Shown piece by piece: positions 22,520 through 33,344 of a stretch of 64,000 nucleotides of DNA (position 1 is its first letter; every line of letters starts with the position of its first letter). The stretch is from the NCBI RefSeq assembly GCF_900111395.1, contig NZ_FOHV01000006.1:62001-126000 (forward strand), given 5' to 3'. This stretch comes from Thorsellia anophelis DSM 18579. GTDB lineage: Bacteria; Pseudomonadota; Gammaproteobacteria; Enterobacterales; Thorselliaceae. Both the position numbers and the translations under genes were made by a program. The notes beneath the pieces are model-generated. The model worked only from the letters and a program-made list of their open reading frames with translations. It ran no database searches and was not told the DNA's origin.

Positions 22520-23911
22520 TTAATGCTGTTGTTTCTGTAAGGTTAGGAAATGTTTATTTAGTATGTGTTCCATATTATCTAATGCATAACATTCGAATGA
22601 AACATCATATTTGGGTAAATTTAAAACAGTTAATGCTTGATTAGCCTTTTGAATTAACTTAGTTTTATTAAAATGTTTTAATTGTCTTTTGACTTCAATA
22701 AATTCAATAGTCTTGTTTAAATCATTTATTGCAATCAGGTCGATTTCATTTTCCCCTTTTCTATCCCAGTATCCACCAATTCTATTATATTGCTTTGATT
22801 CAACTAAAATTGCTTTAAATAAATCTTCAAGTGCCTTACCTGAAAATTGATGAAAGTCACGCTTAATCATTGCTTGAACATACTCAAAGTTACCAATTTC
22901 AATCGCTGACCAATTTGCATAGATGAATCTAAACCAAAACATTAAAAATGGATCTTTAATTTGATATCTGATATCCCTAGAATTGTCTTTCGAAGTAATT
23001 GGTCGAACCTTATCGATAATATTAAACTCTAAATCTAATACTTGTAAATGTGGACCTATCCCCTCTTTTAAAAAATCTTCTATGCGTGTTCGGGTGGTAT
23101 TGCCTAATGATATTGCATGCAGAATTGAGAAGTAAATTCTATGTTGCTTACCAAATTCCTCTATCAAGCGATGCATTCCTTCATTAATCAATGGAGAACC
23201 ATGATTAATTAATTTTTCTAAAGGATCTGTTTTCAATAGGCATAACCATTCTAAATATTTAGGGATCCCACCACTCAGCATCCACCACATAAGATAGTTA
23301 TCTGGTGTGTATATGTTGTTATCATGCATTATTTGTTTAATGTAGTATGGTGTTAAAGGTTTAATGTTTATGAAGTAATCATGTCTATTAAATAAGGGTT
23401 CCTGATTATTTTGGAATAAATTGATCATCATACTATAGCGTGAACCACAGCAGATTAGATGAATTTTTGATTCGCTCTTATTAGAATCCCATAGGTTTTG
23501 CAAGTCTGAATATAATCTGTTATCAATAAATGTGATATCTTGAAACTCATCGATTGCAAGCAATAATGGTTCCGATTTAGCATACTCAAACAAAAATTCA
23601 AATATATCTCTTAAAGATTTTGGTGCGAAAAATTTAACCTTAAGTACGTGAATGATGAGTTCGGTAAATTCAGTTACCAATTGATTTTGACTTTTTTTAG
23701 AAATGAAAAAATAAAGGTGTTTGATAGGCTTTTTATTAGTATTATCAGTCTTTACGCACTGAATTTGTTTTATATGCTCTTTGATTAATTTTGTTTTACC
23801 AACTCGCCGCCGACCAATTATTACAGTCAAACGCCCTTTTGTTGTGGCTACATTTTGGGTAATAGATGTAAGTAAATCCAGATGTCCATAGCGATTATAA
23901 AATTTGTCCAT
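22520..23911 (-). CDS. AAA ATPase with C-terminal DUF234-type nuclease-like domain
   Basis: This 463-residue protein begins with a short lead, then Walker A VIIGRRRVGKTKLI (about residues 30-43) and Walker B LLLAIDEFQDI (near 115), as in the ATPase_2/archaeal-ATPase group. A winged-helix-like middle follows. The C-terminal third has WFRFIYANW and then ENEIDLIA..IEFIEVKRQ, a D-x(n)-ExK arrangement typical of DUF234 and of PD-(D/E)XK folds. Members are common in archaea and anaerobes, of unknown function, and spread laterally. TTAGGAAG precedes the ATG. Two sets of inverted repeats lie upstream. It sits next to a dead IS66. Confidence 0.8.
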   Translation of the reverse strand: MDKFYNRYGHLDLLTSITQNVATTKGRLTVIIGRRRVGKTKLIKEHIKQIQCVKTDNTNKKPIKHLYFFISKKSQNQLVTEFTELIIHVLKVKFFAPKSLRDIFEFLFEYAKSEPLLLAIDEFQDITFIDNRLYSDLQNLWDSNKSESKIHLICCGSRYSMMINLFQNNQEPLFNRHDYFINIKPLTPYYIKQIMHDNNIYTPDNYLMWWMLSGGIPKYLEWLCLLKTDPLEKLINHGSPLINEGMHRLIEEFGKQHRIYFSILHAISLGNTTRTRIEDFLKEGIGPHLQVLDLEFNIIDKVRPITSKDNSRDIRYQIKDPFLMFWFRFIYANWSAIEIGNFEYVQAMIKRDFHQFSGKALEDLFKAILVESKQYNRIGGYWDRKGENEIDLIAINDLNKTIEFIEVKRQLKHFNKTKLIQKANQALTVLNLPKYDVSFECYALDNMEHILNKHFLTLQKQQH

Positions 23912-23950
23912 AAATTACTTCCTAATAAAATTGTCCCTTACTTTTGTAAT

Positions 23951-23968
23951 AGATCATTATTATGATCT
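23951..23968. promoter_or_regulatory. Inverted repeat upstream of the AAA ATPase gene
   Basis: Perfect 7-base arms AGATCAT and ATGATCT around TATT lie 40 bases upstream of the ATPase start, a fitting place for a repressor site overlapping its promoter. Confidence 0.45.
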
Positions 23969-24010
23969 ACTAGTCAATGTATATGATTTAATATATGATT
24001 TTAATAATAA

Positions 24011-24055
24011 AAATTACTGTAATATAAATTACCGTAACTTTTATTACAGTAATTT
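24011..24055. repeat. Perfect 13-base inverted repeat with a third partial copy inside
   Basis: Arms AAATTACTGTAAT (24011-24023) and ATTACAGTAATTT (24043-24055) are exact reverse complements. The 19-base spacer contains AAATTACCGTAAC, a third related copy. Three spaced copies of one motif suggest cooperative protein binding upstream of the ATPase gene, although a hairpin in RNA is also possible. The remaining gap to 24221 has a more GC-rich patch (24090-24125) that I cannot assign. Confidence 0.5.
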
Positions 24056-24221
24056 ATCAGGGTATTATGATACCTGCTTTGTAGTTAAGATGGTGGTAGG
24101 CCGACCAGTAGCGGCTAGCAAGAGCAGGCATTAAATCAGCCCTAACTCATCAAGGTTATTGAACATTAATTTTGCACTTCTAAGGCGTGTTTTAAAACCC
24201 TTGTAACAGCTATTTCTTTAA

Positions 24222-25625
24222 TTATTTCAGCTTATCACCTAATAAATATTCAATAGCACTATCTAATCGGATATGAGGGAGATAATCATGTTTCTCAAGT
24301 TTTGGTGGTGCAAATTGCACAAAGTTGAATTGTTGAGATTGCCAAAATTCACCATTAGGGCAGTATGGGGGAACATCTCCAGGAAAGAGAGTAACACTCT
24401 GGTTAGACTCAGTATCATAGCCCTTTATGACAGGCGTAATGTGGGAGCCCTTAGTTAACTTTCCTTGGATTGTTGCTCTAATAGAAGCGATAACTTTACT
24501 GTCTATATCAATACCAGAAAATCCAATATTTGATTTTGCGTCTTTGACGAGTGAATTAAGTAACTTAAGTAAATTAGGTTGTTGACAGCTAGTAATATGA
24601 TCAGCTTTAGTGGCTGCAAATAAAAGTTTATCAATACAAGGTGAAAATAATCGACGCAGAATATGGCGCTTTCCATAGTGAAAACTATCTAAAATTTGAG
24701 TCAAAGAAAACTCTAGAGAATTAAAAGCCTTCTGACCTTGATTTAAAGCTTGTAAACAATCTATTAGCACAACTTGCCTATCAAATTTTGAAAAATAGTT
24801 TTCATAAAAAGGTTTGATAATTGAATGGCAATACTCTTTATAACGTGTTTGAAGCTTATGGAGTAGACTTTCTTTAGGCGGAGAGAGCCAATCACTTTCA
24901 TTAATCGCATTTTGATGAATTGGCCAAGGAAAGAAAGCTAAAACAGGCGCATCTTGATACTCTCCTGGTAACACAAAACGACCGGGTTGGATAAAATATC
25001 CCCCTTGTTTTTTTGCTTCATACAAAAGATCGGTATACTCTTTGGCTAATAATGCAACTTCTTCATCACTCATAGGATCAAGTAAATTCACTTTACTCAA
25101 CTTATCTAACCATGGCTTGTAATTAACTTGATGCAACGTTGTTTGATGATGAGTGAAAAATGTTTCTGACCAGCTCTGGTAGGTTTGTGAAAGCATAGGC
25201 AAGTCAAGCAACCATTCGCCAGGGTAATCGATAATTTGTAACTTTAGTGTTCCAGTTTGCTTAATAAAACGTGTCATGCCTGTTTTAACTTGGTATTTTA
25301 GGACCAAGTTAATCTCACTTACTCCACGAGTAGAAACTGGCCATTTGGGGTCATCAGCATATAAATTTGACATTGCTTCGTCAAAAGCAAAAGGTGGGAC
25401 GGTTAATTTTGATTGTGCTGCTTTTTTAACACCAAGTAACCTACCATCAGCATAAACCGAAAGCAACGGCAATTGCTGGCTTTGAGTCGCATAAATTAAT
25501 TGATGTACCAGGCTTGTAATAAAAGCGGTTTTACCACTTCGGCTTAACCCTGTTACTGCTAAACAAATATGGTTATCAAGTGTTTTATCAATAATTTGTT
25601 GTGTTTGTCTAGTAATAAAATTCAT
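24222..25625 (-). CDS. ycjX: YcjX family P-loop NTPase
   Basis: This 467-residue cytosolic protein of the DUF463 family has Walker A GLSRSGKTAF at about residues 26-35, the family segment DYPGEWLLDLPML and the tail AIEYLLGDKLK. In E. coli ycjX lies directly after pspABCDE, is induced by PspF and is followed by ycjF. Here it stands about 20 kb away from psp, with no ycjF beside it. The structure of a homologue shows a G-protein-like fold; cellular role unknown. I found no good sigma-54 site upstream. Confidence 0.9.
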   Translation of the reverse strand: MNFITRQTQQIIDKTLDNHICLAVTGLSRSGKTAFITSLVHQLIYATQSQQLPLLSVYADGRLLGVKKAAQSKLTVPPFAFDEAMSNLYADDPKWPVSTRGVSEINLVLKYQVKTGMTRFIKQTGTLKLQIIDYPGEWLLDLPMLSQTYQSWSETFFTHHQTTLHQVNYKPWLDKLSKVNLLDPMSDEEVALLAKEYTDLLYEAKKQGGYFIQPGRFVLPGEYQDAPVLAFFPWPIHQNAINESDWLSPPKESLLHKLQTRYKEYCHSIIKPFYENYFSKFDRQVVLIDCLQALNQGQKAFNSLEFSLTQILDSFHYGKRHILRRLFSPCIDKLLFAATKADHITSCQQPNLLKLLNSLVKDAKSNIGFSGIDIDSKVIASIRATIQGKLTKGSHITPVIKGYDTESNQSVTLFPGDVPPYCPNGEFWQSQQFNFVQFAPPKLEKHDYLPHIRLDSAIEYLLGDKLK

Positions 25626-25751
25626 TGTGCACTCTCATTAAATTACATCCATGTCTAGACAAGTAGGTACTTTGCCAAACTATACGGTCTTATTTTGCCA
25701 ACATCCAGCGAAATACCCAATAATTATCATCTTGAAGTCATGATTACAATT

Positions 25752-26780
<1,029 letters not shown>

Positions 26781-26835
26781 TTACGTTAAATCACTAATTA
26801 TATTTTTAATTTTGGGAATTAGGTAATGACCTAAA

Positions 26836-27609
26836 TTATCCGATTTCATCAACTTCAGGTTTTTCTTTGATATAAAAACGCGCAAATAGCAAAGATATCT
26901 CAAATAATAGATACATAGGTATCGCTAATAAGGTTTGAGAAAAAATATCAGGTGGGGTTAAAAACATACCGATAACAAAAGCCCCTACAAAGATGTAAGG
27001 CCGTTTAGATTTCAAACTTTCAATGGTGACAATCCCAGTCAAGCATAATAATAACGTGGCAATTGGGATTTGAAAAGCCAAACCAAATGAAAAAAATAGC
27101 GTTAATACAAAAGATAAATATTGATTAATATCTGGCGCAACGAGGACATCTTGTGGCGCGGTTTGAGTAAAGAATGAAAAAATCAAAGGGAATAGAACAA
27201 AATAGGCAAACATGACGCCCAAGTAAAATAATCCAACGCTACTGATTAATAAAGGTAAAACCCTTTTACGTTCATGGCGATATAATGCTGGCGCAACAAA
27301 TGACCAAATTTGATACAGTACATAAGGCATCGCGATAAACAAAGAGACCATGAAGGTAAGTTTAATAGGAGCAAGCCAAGGCGACGCAATACTGATGGCT
27401 TGAAAGCTTGTTCCCTCTGGTAACTTCTCAATTAAGGGGCTTGCGACAATATGGTAGATATTATTTGAAAAATAGATAAGCACCAAGAATACAACCATAA
27501 TCGCACAAAAAGATCTGACTAGGCATGCGCGAAGGGCAACTAGATGTGATAAGAAACCACTTTCAGCTTGATCGTGAGACTCATTATTTTTAGTATCATT
27601 CACACTCAT
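26836..27609 (-). CDS. tatC: Sec-independent translocase subunit TatC
   Basis: This 257-residue inner-membrane protein has six membrane segments and the family motifs SHLVALRACLVRSF at the N-terminus and ALYRHERKRVLPL before helix 3. TatC recognises twin-arginine signal peptides and with TatB forms the receptor for folded exported proteins. Its ATG overlaps the tatB stop as ATGA. One likely client in this window is EfeB (54248-55642). Confidence 0.96.
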   Translation of the reverse strand: MSVNDTKNNESHDQAESGFLSHLVALRACLVRSFCAIMVVFLVLIYFSNNIYHIVASPLIEKLPEGTSFQAISIASPWLAPIKLTFMVSLFIAMPYVLYQIWSFVAPALYRHERKRVLPLLISSVGLFYLGVMFAYFVLFPLIFSFFTQTAPQDVLVAPDINQYLSFVLTLFFSFGLAFQIPIATLLLCLTGIVTIESLKSKRPYIFVGAFVIGMFLTPPDIFSQTLLAIPMYLLFEISLLFARFYIKEKPEVDEIG

Positions 27610-28256
27610 AAAGATTTGTCACTCTTTGAGTTAAGGTCAAGTTTACTATCAATATTTGAATGTTCAGCAGTATCTTTAGATTCATTAGCTAATGAATCTA
27701 GTTTTAAATCTTCATGTATTGAAGAATCTAATGTATGGTCTGCTGAAGCATCAATTTGACTCTCTCTTGGGGGATGGCGGTTTTGTTTAAGAAAAATAGG
27801 ATCAGTTTCATAATTATAATGCAAAAAATCCTCATCGGCTTCATCATCCTCAACAATCAAAACACCATCTAAATAATTCAATTGTGTTTGGTTATCAGAT
27901 TGAACATCCCTATTATTATTCGCTTCAACTGAATGAGTTGATTGATTTGAATTATTAAGTTGTTGTTGCAAGCTCGCTAAAGTCAGTTTAAGGGCATTGA
28001 TTTCATTTTGCATGACTTCTGTTGACTCTGTTTTTAATGCAGCGCGAGTGGACTCACTTAATTTCTGAATTTCTCCTTGAAGCTCATTGATTTTAAGCTC
28101 TTGTGCAAGGGTATGTTGAACTCCACTGCTGAGTTCTCTTAATACTTTTACCCACTTTGCCACTGTTCTAATCGCAATGGGTAATTTTTGAGGTCCAAGC
28201 ACAATGAGTCCTAATACTAAAACAAGTGCAATTTCACTAAATCCAATATCAAACAT
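27606..28256 (-). CDS. tatB: Sec-independent translocase subunit TatB, long acidic tail
   Basis: This 216-residue protein begins MFDIGFSEIALVLVLGLIVLGPQKLP, the TatB membrane helix with its conserved Glu8 and the GPQKLP hinge, followed by an amphipathic helix (about 25-60). The C-terminal 120 residues are polar and low in complexity, rich in Ser, Asp, Asn and Glu, making it longer than E. coli TatB (171). Such tails are dispensable in E. coli. It lies between tatA and tatC with an ATGA overlap to tatC. Confidence 0.94.
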   Translation of the reverse strand: MFDIGFSEIALVLVLGLIVLGPQKLPIAIRTVAKWVKVLRELSSGVQHTLAQELKINELQGEIQKLSESTRAALKTESTEVMQNEINALKLTLASLQQQLNNSNQSTHSVEANNNRDVQSDNQTQLNYLDGVLIVEDDEADEDFLHYNYETDPIFLKQNRHPPRESQIDASADHTLDSSIHEDLKLDSLANESKDTAEHSNIDSKLDLNSKSDKSL

Positions 28257-28292
28257 TATCTTTTACACCCTATTTCAACCACAGCGATTATA

Positions 28293-28538
28293 TTAATGTT
28301 TATCCCTATTAGACTGATTACTTGGATTGTCTTGTGAGTTCTCTTCTTTTTTAGCTATAGTAATATTGTGATCCTCATTTTGAGCTGGTGCGTCGGATTT
28401 ATCCTCATCTTTAATTGATTTTTTAAACCCTTTGATAGCAGCACCCAGATCGCTTCCTAATGATCTCAGTCGTTTAGTGCCAAATAAAAGTGCAATGATT
28501 AAAATAATAATCAGCAATTGTGGGATACTTGGTGCCAT
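28293..28538 (-). CDS. tatA: Sec-independent translocase pore subunit TatA
   Basis: This 81-residue protein has a short N-terminal membrane helix ([16 protein letters not shown]), the [12 protein letters not shown] hinge and amphipathic helix, and a polar tail. TatA oligomerises to pass folded proteins through the inner membrane. It is first in tatABC(-hemB). AAGGAGTGCAAT precedes the ATG. Confidence 0.94.
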   Translation of the reverse strand: MAPSIPQLLIIILIIALLFGTKRLRSLGSDLGAAIKGFKKSIKDEDKSDAPAQNEDHNITIAKKEENSQDNPSNQSNRDKH

Positions 28539-28791
28539 ATTGCACTCCTTAAGTTATGTTGATTATGATAAATGCTCTTAGAAATTTAAAATATGCCTAA
28601 TGATTAAGATTAAAATGTTTACCGTATACATTCCAGCTTAATTATGTTTGAAATTGTAAAGCATCTAATGGTGCTTCCAGTATAGCATATTTGTTTAAAC
28701 TCAACATCTCACTGATAATACGCTTTACGCCCGCTTTTTACATTGATAGAATTTTGCCTTATGTCATATATAACTATTTGCTAACAAATGA

Positions 28792-29679
28792 TTAATTCTC
28801 TGTTTGCTGATCAATAGCCCATTTATAAAGTGCATTTTTTTTAACATCATAAATTTCAGCCGTCAAAGCAGCCGCTTTTTTGAGTGGAAGTTCCTTCATT
28901 AATAAATTCAGTGTACGCAGCACTTCTTTTGAAAATATACTATCCTGAGCGGTGTCATTTTTCTTGGCCCCATCGACTAAAACAACAAATTCTCCTCTTT
29001 GACGATTCGCATCTGCTTTTATCCAAGCAAGTAACTCACAAACAGGCGCGCCATGAATAGTTTCCCAAATTTTCGTCAATTCTCTAGCAATCACAATATA
29101 ACGCTCAGCGCCAAAAATAGCCTGCATATCTTCTAATGTTTCTAAAATTCGATGAGGAGACTCATAGTAAATTAACGTTCTACTTTCTTCGCTCACTTCC
29201 AGCAATGCTGATTGTCTTGCTTTTGATTTCGCGGGTAAAAACCCTTCATAACAAAATTTATCAGATGGCAATCCTGCACCTGACAAGGCTGTAATGGCAG
29301 CACAAGCGCCAGGTAAAGGAACGACACGAATCCCTTCTTCATGGCATTGCTTAACGATGTGATACCCCGGATCATTAATGAGTGGTGTGCCTGCATCTGA
29401 AACTAAAGCAACATTCACACCTTGTTTTAATTGACCAATTAAAACTGACGCTTTTTGTTGTTCATTATGATCATGAAGCGCCATCATTGGCGTTTTTATC
29501 ATAAACTGCTGAAGAAGTTTTCCAGTATGTCTGGTATCTTCAGCTGCAATTAAATCAACAAAATTCAGTGTATCAATTGCTCTTTGAGTCATATCGCCTA
29601 AATTTCCTATTGGCGTGGGAACAATAAAAAATTGTCCTATCTTAGCGTCTAGTTGCTCTTTTTCTAGAGAATTTTGCAT
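28792..29679 (-). CDS. rsmI: 16S rRNA 2'-O-methyltransferase RsmI
   Basis: This 295-residue cytosolic SAM enzyme methylates the ribose of C1402 in 16S rRNA, with RsmH. Motifs: [19 protein letters not shown] near the start, [12 protein letters not shown], and [12 protein letters not shown], the tetrapyrrole-methylase type SAM pocket. The start TAAGGAATTAAG-ATCC context points to the ATG at 29679. It is divergent from lpoA, the same arrangement as in E. coli (yraL/yraM). Confidence 0.95.
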   Translation of the reverse strand: MQNSLEKEQLDAKIGQFFIVPTPIGNLGDMTQRAIDTLNFVDLIAAEDTRHTGKLLQQFMIKTPMMALHDHNEQQKASVLIGQLKQGVNVALVSDAGTPLINDPGYHIVKQCHEEGIRVVPLPGACAAITALSGAGLPSDKFCYEGFLPAKSKARQSALLEVSEESRTLIYYESPHRILETLEDMQAIFGAERYIVIARELTKIWETIHGAPVCELLAWIKADANRQRGEFVVLVDGAKKNDTAQDSIFSKEVLRTLNLLMKELPLKKAAALTAEIYDVKKNALYKWAIDQQTEN

Positions 29680-29986
29680 CTTAATTCCTTATGTTAGCAC
29701 TTCTAATATTGAGTATACTTATTTTGAGTATATCCATACTTAATTAATTGATCATTCAATTTATAGCGATGAGATAAACGCTTTATCGATTTATTATAAA
29801 TCAATTTCATCTATTCAAATTTGCATTATTTCCTTTTAAATAGCATAAAATCAATTAAACTATTAAAAATAAGTGCTATTTTAAAATCAGCCTCTTTCGA
29901 GGTGTATATTTTCAACTCAATACAGTCTATACTCTCATATAATCTAATTCGAATATTCATAGTTTACTACATACGGTACTTTCATT
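29680..29986. other. Divergent promoter region of rsmI and lpoA
   Basis: The 307 bases are AT-rich and contain two near copies of TTGAGTATA (29710-29735). No open frame with a good ribosome site was found. It should hold both divergent promoters. Confidence 0.45.
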
Positions 29987-31885
29987 ATGTTTTTATTTAT
30001 CAAAAAACACTTAAAGGTTAACAATACACTTTTAACTATTTTATTTACCGCGTTTGTGATTGTCGGTTGTCAATCTACATCGAGTCCTATGTTGAGTGAT
30101 GGTCCTTTGCAAGCCTCAACTGCTTACGATCCAGAACTATCAGTGGCAACTGGTGAGATGAAAGATGCGCTTTTATTGAAAAAAAGCGCTGCATTAATTC
30201 AGGAAAATAATCCTGCGGCAGCTAAAACAACTTTAAGTGAGTTAAACCCTGAACTTTCCCCAAACTTAACAAGCCAAAAACAACTTGTTGATATTGAGCT
30301 TGCCATTGCCCAAGGGCAATTTGCTCAAGCTAAATCATTAATTGAAAGTATTCAAAAAACATCTCTTTTGCCCTATGACCAATATAGACTGGCCAGAGCT
30401 AAAGTTAAAAGTTTCAATCAACAAGCAAATGTAGATGCATTACGTGCTTATATTGCACTAGCACAAGTTGCACCATCAGAACAAATGCAAGCGATCGTTG
30501 ATGAGTCTTGGCGTGTCACTGCTAATATCTCTCAAACTGATCTCAAGAATATCATTATCACAAGTGATGAATTTATTATCCAAGGTTGGTTAGAGCTGCG
30601 TAATATTTATGAAACGTATAGAGACAATAGTCAAAATACAGCTCTGATGGAAACAGCAATAGAAAATTGGCGTATTCGTCACCCTCATAATCCTGCTACA
30701 GTTAACTTCCCTTCTCAATTTTTAACACCAGGGCAAATGCCTGCAGGGTTTGAAGGTGGGATAAGCTCAACTAATCAGGTTAATTCTGATGCAAAAGTAG
30801 CATTACTATTACCCCTAAGCGGAAGCAAGCAAGTGACAGCCTTTGCTGAGGCGATACAAGATGGTTTTGACTATGCTAATAGTGCAAGTGGTACGGGTAA
30901 TACATCGATGGCCGTAAGCGCCGGTATGTCAGTGATTGATGAGCTAACTGGCGCAGCTCCCTCACCTCAAATAACAACTGGCTCAACACAATATATAAAC
31001 TATAACGTGTATGATACCAACCAAAAAGATATCAATGCTATTTTAATTGAAGCTGAGCAAGCAGGTATTACTACTGTGGTTGGTCCTCTTTTAAAACCTG
31101 ATGTTGAAAAGCTTGAACAATATACTGGCCCAATAAAAATATTAGCCCTTAATGCTCCTGAAGTATTATCAAGCAATCCAAATATTTGTTATTTTGCACT
31201 TTCACCAGAAGATGAAGCAAAAGATGCAGCTAATCACATGTACAATCAAGGTAAACGTTCTGCGCTATTATTAGTGCCTTATGGCAACTTAGGCGATAGA
31301 ATTGCCAATGCATTTAATTCGCAATGGCAACAACTCACAGGTACAACAGCAGTAGTAAGAACATTGCATGAAACTAATGATTTAAAAATTATGGGCGGTT
31401 CACGTGATCCTTTAGATATTTCAGGTCCGGTACAACAAGCAAATATTGATGCTATTTATGTTGTAGCTGAACCCGAAAAGTTACTCCTAGTTAAACCCAT
31501 GATAAGCTCTGCTACTGGAGGCAAACCCAACATTGGTATTTTTGCAAGCTCAAGAAGTAACAAAAATAGCCTTGGTCCTGATTATAGAATGGAAATGCAA
31601 GGCGTTCAGTTTAGTGAAATTCCCCTACTTGCCAATATCAATTCGCCAAGTTACCAATCAGCCATGGACTCAATGAATAATGATTATTCTTTGATTCGTT
31701 TACGGGCTATGGGGGCTGATGCTAATCGGTTAAGCCAGCAATTTGATACATTAAGTACTGCGCCTGAATTTACTATGCAAGGTGATACAGGTCTTATTAC
31801 AATTGGCGCTAACTGCGAAATACAGCGCAAACTCAATTGGATTGAGTATAATGAAGGCTTAATTGTTAACGTTACACCCAATTAA
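29987..31885 (+). CDS. lpoA: Penicillin-binding protein activator LpoA (lipoprotein)
   Basis: This 632-residue outer-membrane lipoprotein has a signal peptide ending IVGC with lipidation at Cys28. The N-terminal half is a TPR-like helical region; the C-terminal half is a periplasmic-binding-protein fold (VALLLPLSGSKQVTAFAEAIQDGFDYAN, then TTVVGPLLKPDVEKL). LpoA stimulates the peptidoglycan synthase PBP1A from the outer membrane. A Gly/Ser/Thr-rich linker near residues 300-330 is typical. E. coli has yraN-diaA downstream; here the next gene is convergent. Confidence 0.93.
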   Translation: MFLFIKKHLKVNNTLLTILFTAFVIVGCQSTSSPMLSDGPLQASTAYDPELSVATGEMKDALLLKKSAALIQENNPAAAKTTLSELNPELSPNLTSQKQLVDIELAIAQGQFAQAKSLIESIQKTSLLPYDQYRLARAKVKSFNQQANVDALRAYIALAQVAPSEQMQAIVDESWRVTANISQTDLKNIIITSDEFIIQGWLELRNIYETYRDNSQNTALMETAIENWRIRHPHNPATVNFPSQFLTPGQMPAGFEGGISSTNQVNSDAKVALLLPLSGSKQVTAFAEAIQDGFDYANSASGTGNTSMAVSAGMSVIDELTGAAPSPQITTGSTQYINYNVYDTNQKDINAILIEAEQAGITTVVGPLLKPDVEKLEQYTGPIKILALNAPEVLSSNPNICYFALSPEDEAKDAANHMYNQGKRSALLLVPYGNLGDRIANAFNSQWQQLTGTTAVVRTLHETNDLKIMGGSRDPLDISGPVQQANIDAIYVVAEPEKLLLVKPMISSATGGKPNIGIFASSRSNKNSLGPDYRMEMQGVQFSEIPLLANINSPSYQSAMDSMNNDYSLIRLRAMGADANRLSQQFDTLSTAPEFTMQGDTGLITIGANCEIQRKLNWIEYNEGLIVNVTPN

Positions 31886-31905
31886 CACTTCACTATAAAA
31901 CTAAC

Positions 31906-31949
31906 ATCACGACATTACTAAGCTTAAATCAGCCTTGTAATGTCGTGAT
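31906..31949. terminator. Hairpin between convergent lpoA and J-domain genes
   Basis: A perfect 13-bp stem (ATCACGACATTAC / GTAATGTCGTGAT) with an 18-base loop lies between the two stops at 31885 and 31973. An A6 run follows on the plus strand, so the T tract is not on the usual side for either transcript. It probably serves as a shared 3' structure. Confidence 0.6.
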
Positions 31950-31972
31950 AAAAAACATTGCTGCTTAACTTA

Positions 31973-33268
31973 TCAATAATATAAAAGCTCTATTTTGACC
32001 TGTTCTAACACTTTCTTTAATTTTTTTATCGTCATTTTTTCTTCAAAAAATAGCTCATGGATATTTTTCATTTTTCCTTCAATATATTTCACATGATCGT
32101 CTAATACTTTGGTTGTTTTTTTATCACTCTTCTGACGAAAACGACGCCATACAATCCCTTCATGTGAATTATCATATTGCTGTCTGCGATTTTGCTCTTC
32201 AACTTCTCTTAATTTATTTTTAAGGCTCAAAATAATTGCCGTGTATGTTTCATCTGACAACTCTAAATCAAATTCTGGCAAATATTCAATTGCCATTTCA
32301 ATAATAACGTAGATATCTTTATTTTTTTTAGCTACCGTCAATTTTTGCATGAGATCTGAGTATAGTTGTCTATTTTCCTCATCAGCAATTTTATCTGGAT
32401 GAAATTTATGGGCAAGCTGTCTATATATTTTATTGATTTCTTCATTTTTTAGCATTGCTTTCACTTCTGGCGATGGAGTAATATTCTCGTCAGAGTCGCC
32501 CTCACTATCATGACCTGATTTATCAAATGAATTAAATCCTGTAAAAAACTGCTCGAATATATCTGGTTCATTTTCATAAGCAAATGCATCTTCTTTCGCT
32601 TGTATGATATCCTCATCTGTAAAATCAAAGGTACCTTTCTCATTTTTCTCATTGCCTACCTCTTCATCAACCTCAAAAAACATATCACTAAAAATATCAT
32701 TAACTCGGTCTGGTGTTAAAATTATTGCTAACCATTGTCTTTTAGTAAATTCAGGTACTTCACCATACATTTCTTCTATAAGGACTTTAAACATTGTAAT
32801 TGCATTATTGAACTCAGAATACTCATCCTCGCTATCATCAAATTCAATATCAAGATGACTATTAAACTTTTTAAATCTTTCTTTTACATATTTATTCTGT
32901 ATTTCTTGAGCATCTTCTACTGTGATAACTTTCTCACCGACATTAAAAGGATTGCTAGCAATTTGTTCATATAGCTTGTCTATCCAAGTATTTAATACTT
33001 CAAAACGGTCTTCATTTAATGATTTATATGGAATAAATTTAAGCAACTCATAAATACTTTCTTTTACAAGTTGGGTATATTGGTATTCAATCATGCCTAA
33101 TTTAGCATTTACTTGCTCATAAAAAGCCTTTTTATCCTTTTCGTAATTCTGGTATTTAGCTTCTGATTTTTCAATTTTTTGCCATAATTTATTCACTTCA
33201 TTCCATTTATCTTTAGACTTTTCTGTTATTTGAGCATGGTTGACGATTTGGTTTTTAAGTTTAGACAC
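31973..33268 (-). CDS. J-domain protein with long helical N-terminus
   Basis: This 431-residue cytosolic protein is charged and mostly helical. A J-domain-like segment at about residues 268-325 reads INKIYRQLAHKFHPDKIADE, with the HPD tripeptide that activates DnaK ATPase. A coiled coil precedes it (residues 1-80), then an acidic segment (DEDEYSEF type, near 140-150), and a basic helical C-terminus follows. It has no Gly/Phe or zinc-finger region, so it is not DnaJ itself but a class C J-protein recruiting Hsp70 to some client. The start is GTG (33266-33268), four bases after AAGGAGG. The upstream gene codes an exported Sel1-repeat protein, 76 bases away on the same strand. Confidence 0.8.
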   Translation of the reverse strand: MSKLKNQIVNHAQITEKSKDKWNEVNKLWQKIEKSEAKYQNYEKDKKAFYEQVNAKLGMIEYQYTQLVKESIYELLKFIPYKSLNEDRFEVLNTWIDKLYEQIASNPFNVGEKVITVEDAQEIQNKYVKERFKKFNSHLDIEFDDSEDEYSEFNNAITMFKVLIEEMYGEVPEFTKRQWLAIILTPDRVNDIFSDMFFEVDEEVGNEKNEKGTFDFTDEDIIQAKEDAFAYENEPDIFEQFFTGFNSFDKSGHDSEGDSDENITPSPEVKAMLKNEEINKIYRQLAHKFHPDKIADEENRQLYSDLMQKLTVAKKNKDIYVIIEMAIEYLPEFDLELSDETYTAIILSLKNKLREVEEQNRRQQYDNSHEGIVWRRFRQKSDKKTTKVLDDHVKYIEGKMKNIHELFFEEKMTIKKLKKVLEQVKIELLYY

Positions 33269-33344
33269 GTGTCCTCCTTGTAATTATATGACTTTCTTTT
33301 ACAGCTAGCATTTGGGAAATGCATTAGTTATTTTATCTAATAAC

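Noticed and set aside
24090-24140. A GC-richer patch with a GRPVAASKSR-like translation
   Set aside because: It looks a little like the end of a recombinase but is too short and lacks any second motif.
25640-25700. Possible sigma-54 promoter upstream of ycjX
   Set aside because: Two TTGGCA strings occur on the minus strand but neither has a TTGC element at the right distance.
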